This document shows positions 61,236-64,000 of a stretch of 64,000 nucleotides of DNA, one piece after another. Origin of the DNA: Holophagaceae bacterium (lineage in GTDB: Bacteria > Acidobacteriota > Holophagae > Holophagales > Holophagaceae); assembly GCA_016710635.1 (NCBI GenBank), contig JADJVL010000008.1, forward strand, positions 1-64,000. Direction: 5' to 3'. Within the stretch, counting starts at the first letter, position 1, and the number at the start of each line of letters is the position of its first letter. Under the pieces are notes generated by a model. It made no database searches. It was not told the DNA's origin and saw only the letters and a program-made list of their open reading frames with translations. The position numbers and the translations under genes were made by a program.

Positions 61236-63317
61236 CTACTTGCCGTTCAGTTCGGTCACCAGGTGGTGGGCGTCATAGACCTTGGCCAGGGCCTCGGAGA
61301 TTGCGCGGGCGTCCACGCTCACGGCGCGGTTGATCTTCTCGTCGTAGTAGTAGCGGCCCGGCAGGCTTTCGATGTTGCCGTCGAAGATGAGGCCCACCAG
61401 CTCGCCCTTCTTGTCCACCACCGGCGAACCGGAGTTGCCGCCGATGATGTCCATGGTGTGGACGAAGTTGAAGGGCGTGCTCATGTCCAGGGCGCCCTTG
61501 CGGTCCTGCCAGCGCTGGGGCAGCGCCCAGGAGCCGTTCTCCGCCTTGTCGCCCCAGCCCCAGGCGCGGTCGTAGAGGCCGGCCATGGTGGTGAAGGGCT
61601 GGATCTTCGTGCCGTTGGCGGGGTAGCTCTCGACGGCGCCGTAGCTCATGCGCAGGGAGAAGGTGGCGTCGGGGTAGTTCTCCTTGCCGTAGGCGGCGAA
61701 GCGGGCCTTGGCGATGCGGCCGCCGTGCTCGGTGACCACGGAGGAGACCAGGGTCTCCTGCTTCTCGCGAAGCTTGCGGCCGAGGGGATCCAGCTTCTTC
61801 GCCAGCAGGATCATCGGATCCTTGCTTTCGGCGAGGGCCTTCTTGCCGCCTTCCATGAGGGCCTTGCGGGCGGCGGCGTCCGTGAGCTTGGTGCCCTCGA
61901 CGGCCTCCTTGGCGACCTCGGCGGGCTTGCGGCTGCCCAGCATGGCCTTCACGAACTCGTGGTTGGGGCCCAGTTCGTCCAGGGCTTCCTGGAGGCCGAA
62001 GGTGAAGGAGGCGATCTCCAGCTCCTTGTTGAAGTTGCGGGGCGCCATGCCGAGCATCATCTTCATGCGCTTGAGGTTCACGTCCTTGAACTCCGCCAGG
62101 CGCTTGTCATCAGCCTTGGGCTCCTCGTCCGCGAGGCGCACCAGGTTGAGGGCGCCGCCCAGGAGCTGGCTGCCCCGGGTGTTCACGTAGGCGCTGTCCT
62201 TGGCCATGGCCCGGGCGGCGGTCATGGCGCCGGCGATCTTGGTCCAGCTCTGGCCCGTGGTAGCGGCGAGCTTGGGGTCCTTCGCGACCTTGGCCTGCAG
62301 CTCCTTCTCGGCCTTCTCGATCTTCGTCATGGCTTCGGCGTTCTTGAGGCCGACCAGGTAGCCCGAAATGGCCTTGTGGGTGTTCTCGAGGCCGAAGACC
62401 TGGGAGCTCACCTGCCGGGCCTTTTCCGGATCCTGGGCGCCGAAGGCCTTCAGGAACTTGATCTGCTTCTCCACGGCCTTGAGCCGGTTGGGAAAGGCCA
62501 CGTCCCGGGTCATCTTCATCTGGGCGGTGGTCTCCAGGCGGGCGGTGCTGCCGGGGTGGCCCGTCACAAAGGTCATGTCGCCGCTCTTCAGGCCGCCCTG
62601 GGTCCAGGTGAGGTGGTGGGCCGGGTTGTAGGGCTTGTCGTTCTCGTAGACCCGGAAGAGGGTGAAGTCCAGGTTGTGGCGCGGGTAGGTGAAGTTGTCC
62701 GGGTCGCCGCCGAAGAAGGCGATCTGGCCTTCGGGGGCCATCACCAGGCGCACGTCCGTGTGCTTCTTGTAGCTGTAGATCCAGTACTCGCCGCCCTGGT
62801 AGAGGCTGACCACTTCGGAAGTGAGGCCCGTCTTGTCCTGGGTCTCCTTCTTCAGCTTGTCCAGTTCGGTCTCCCGGGCCTTCTGGGCGTCCTTGTCGGA
62901 CTTCGCGCCCTGGGTGGCCTTGGCCACGCGCTCGGTGACGTTGTCCATCTGCATCAGGGTGTAGAGCTCGAGGCCCGGCACCTTGATCTCCGCGGCGCGG
63001 TCCTTGGCCACGAAGCCGTTCTTGATGTAGTCCTTCTCGCCAGGGCCCGACACGGACTGGGTCCAGCTGCGGCCCACGTGGTGGTTGGTGAGCACCAGGC
63101 CGTCCTTGCTCACGAAGGAGCCCGAACCGCCGGGGAAGCGCAGGGAGGACAGGCGGACGTGGTCCAGCCAGGCCTGGTCCGGGGCGAAGCCGTACTTGGC
63201 CTGCATCTTCTTGGACGGCAGGTTGTCGAAGGTCCACATGCCTTCGTCGGCGCGCATGGCGCCAGCGGACAGCAGGACCGCGAGGATGGGAAGGACGAGA
63301 CGGGAGGTTCGGGACAT
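61236..63317 (-). CDS. Exported S46 dipeptidyl-peptidase, second copy
   Basis: A 693-residue paralogue of the gene downstream, with signal peptide (LVLPILAVLLSAGAMRADEG) from ATG 63317. S46 landmarks: LVLTNHHVG near 76, FFGGDPDNFTYPRHNLDFTL near 205, and GGNSGSPVVDKKGELVGLIF near 623. The loop reads FDGNIES, the Gly found in DPP7-type enzymes that take hydrophobic P1 residues; Arg in this place marks DPP11 (acidic P1). About 100 bp separate the two genes; likely a tandem duplication with different specificities. Confidence 0.92.
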   Translation of the reverse strand: MSRTSRLVLPILAVLLSAGAMRADEGMWTFDNLPSKKMQAKYGFAPDQAWLDHVRLSSLRFPGGSGSFVSKDGLVLTNHHVGRSWTQSVSGPGEKDYIKNGFVAKDRAAEIKVPGLELYTLMQMDNVTERVAKATQGAKSDKDAQKARETELDKLKKETQDKTGLTSEVVSLYQGGEYWIYSYKKHTDVRLVMAPEGQIAFFGGDPDNFTYPRHNLDFTLFRVYENDKPYNPAHHLTWTQGGLKSGDMTFVTGHPGSTARLETTAQMKMTRDVAFPNRLKAVEKQIKFLKAFGAQDPEKARQVSSQVFGLENTHKAISGYLVGLKNAEAMTKIEKAEKELQAKVAKDPKLAATTGQSWTKIAGAMTAARAMAKDSAYVNTRGSQLLGGALNLVRLADEEPKADDKRLAEFKDVNLKRMKMMLGMAPRNFNKELEIASFTFGLQEALDELGPNHEFVKAMLGSRKPAEVAKEAVEGTKLTDAAARKALMEGGKKALAESKDPMILLAKKLDPLGRKLREKQETLVSSVVTEHGGRIAKARFAAYGKENYPDATFSLRMSYGAVESYPANGTKIQPFTTMAGLYDRAWGWGDKAENGSWALPQRWQDRKGALDMSTPFNFVHTMDIIGGNSGSPVVDKKGELVGLIFDGNIESLPGRYYYDEKINRAVSVDARAISEALAKVYDAHHLVTELNGK

Positions 63318-63400
63318 GTCGGGCTCCTGGAAACGAACCGACCATCGTCTCACGAGGGCAATGCCTCGTCCATGTCCGGGATCACGAACCACCCGGCAGG

Positions 63401-64000
63401 CTAGGGCCGCTGTTCGGCCTCGAAGGCCCGGTCCCCGGCCCCCTGCAGCTCAGGCAATTTCCCGTCCCCGCCCCGGCGGTGGAAGACGACCAGGTGGACC
63501 AGATACATGGCCACCAGCACCGCGCCGAAGGTGCAGACGATGGTGGCTCCGGTGGGCGTGTCCATCTTCACGGACACGAAGACGCCCAGGGCGGACACCA
63601 GGGTCCCCATGGTCCAGCCGATGGCGAGGCGGGGGCCGATGCGGTCCACGAAGAGCATGGCCCCCACGGAGGGCACGATGAGGTAGCAGAACACCAGCAG
63701 GACGCCGGCGATGGCCACGCTGGAGGTGACCACCAGCCCGAAGGACGCGTAGAAGAGGAAGTCCCAGAGCCGCACGGAGATGCCCTCCGCCGCCGCCCGC
63801 TTGGGATCCATGGAGATGAGCAGGAACCGCTTGCGGTAGATGTAGTGGAAGAGGCCGATGACGCCGTAGAGCGCGGCGGTCTTGGCGACCTCCGCCCAGG
63901 AAACCGCCAGGATGTTGCCCACCAGCATGTCCTTCAGGTGCTCGGTCTCCCCGGTGGCCTTGCTCATGGCGAGGATGGCCGCCGCCGACGCCACGGCGTA
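63401..64000 (-). CDS. ABC-3 family metal ABC transporter permease, 5' end cut
   Basis: At least 197 residues continue beyond the right edge. Several hydrophobic spans and the block LWDFLFYASFGLVVTSSVAI, then AGVLLVFCYLIVPSVGAMLF, are typical of ZnuB/MntB-type permeases that take up Zn or Mn with an ATPase and a binding protein (not in view). The C-terminal tail GRGDGKLP-like (HRRGGDGKLPELQGAGDRAF) is hydrophilic. The frame stays open to position 64000, so the start is outside. Confidence 0.82.
   Translation of the reverse strand, partial: YAVASAAAILAMSKATGETEHLKDMLVGNILAVSWAEVAKTAALYGVIGLFHYIYRKRFLLISMDPKRAAAEGISVRLWDFLFYASFGLVVTSSVAIAGVLLVFCYLIVPSVGAMLFVDRIGPRLAIGWTMGTLVSALGVFVSVKMDTPTGATIVCTFGAVLVAMYLVHLVVFHRRGGDGKLPELQGAGDRAFEAEQRP

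Overview
The window looks like chromosomal DNA of a high-GC (by eye roughly 70%) Gram-negative bacterium. My best guess is the Acidobacteriota, class Holophagae (Geothrix-like). The basis is the gene mix rather than a marker gene: two adjacent S46 dipeptidyl-peptidases, system II cytochrome c maturation (ResB plus CcsA), CXXCH cytochromes, a complete Cus-type efflux operon, a PIG-L deacetylase with a long C-terminal part, and many exported proteins cut after AQAP- or AQS-like sites. The phylum call is inference.

Layout: 1-240 is a tRNA-tail repeat and a hairpin. 256-5911 (minus) is a probable operon of PIG-L deacetylase, a small membrane protein, a sodium:solute symporter and two DinB-like exported proteins, the last one frameshifted. 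6067-12389 holds an ABC-F ATPase, an OB-fold lipoprotein, two cytochrome c genes, YceH and an ECF sigma/anti-sigma pair. 12548-13202 is tRNA-Ser(GGA) followed by structured repeats. 13416-33006 is mostly housekeeping: psd, scpB, a TrmN6-like methylase, an AI-2E family protein, aqpZ, yebC, ybeY, rsmG, a LysM protein, a PfkB kinase, an Smr-like protein, pyrF and an M1 peptidase. 33072-33890 is the initiator tRNA-fMet followed by a tandem array that repeats its own 3' end. 33898-39570 is an accessory island: a decayed gene, a 47-G run, a frameshifted AbiEi-like antitoxin gene, a gene whose end has been replaced, a second tRNA-3'-end copy, and a MazG-like plus DUF2075-helicase/S24 pair that looks like a defence locus. 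39785-64000 returns to ordinary genes: a secreted carbohydrate-type domain protein, an MBL-fold hydrolase, a DinB cluster, ResB/CcsA, the cusCBA region, an FAD oxidoreductase, an HD-GYP protein, two S46 peptidases and a partial metal ABC permease.

The most unusual signal is a family of about 200-bp elements placed directly behind tRNA genes: the window start, tRNA-Ser and tRNA-fMet. Each carries copies of the host tRNA's T-arm/acceptor end in inverted and usually direct orientation around a shared core. The core forms two hairpins, one capped by GCGA, whose stems change in compensating ways between copies. The fMet array (period about 214 bp, three-plus copies) resembles in layout the E. coli tyrT operon tail (178-bp repeats carrying the tRNA 3' end, source of rtT RNA), but the sequence is unrelated as far as I can tell.

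Sequence quality needs care. At least four genes are split by apparent single-base frameshifts (256-854, 33898-34371, 34510-35602, 36559-39016), there is a 47-G run at 34390, and 42117-42735 is dominated by G and C runs. These may be assembly or base-calling faults rather than biology.
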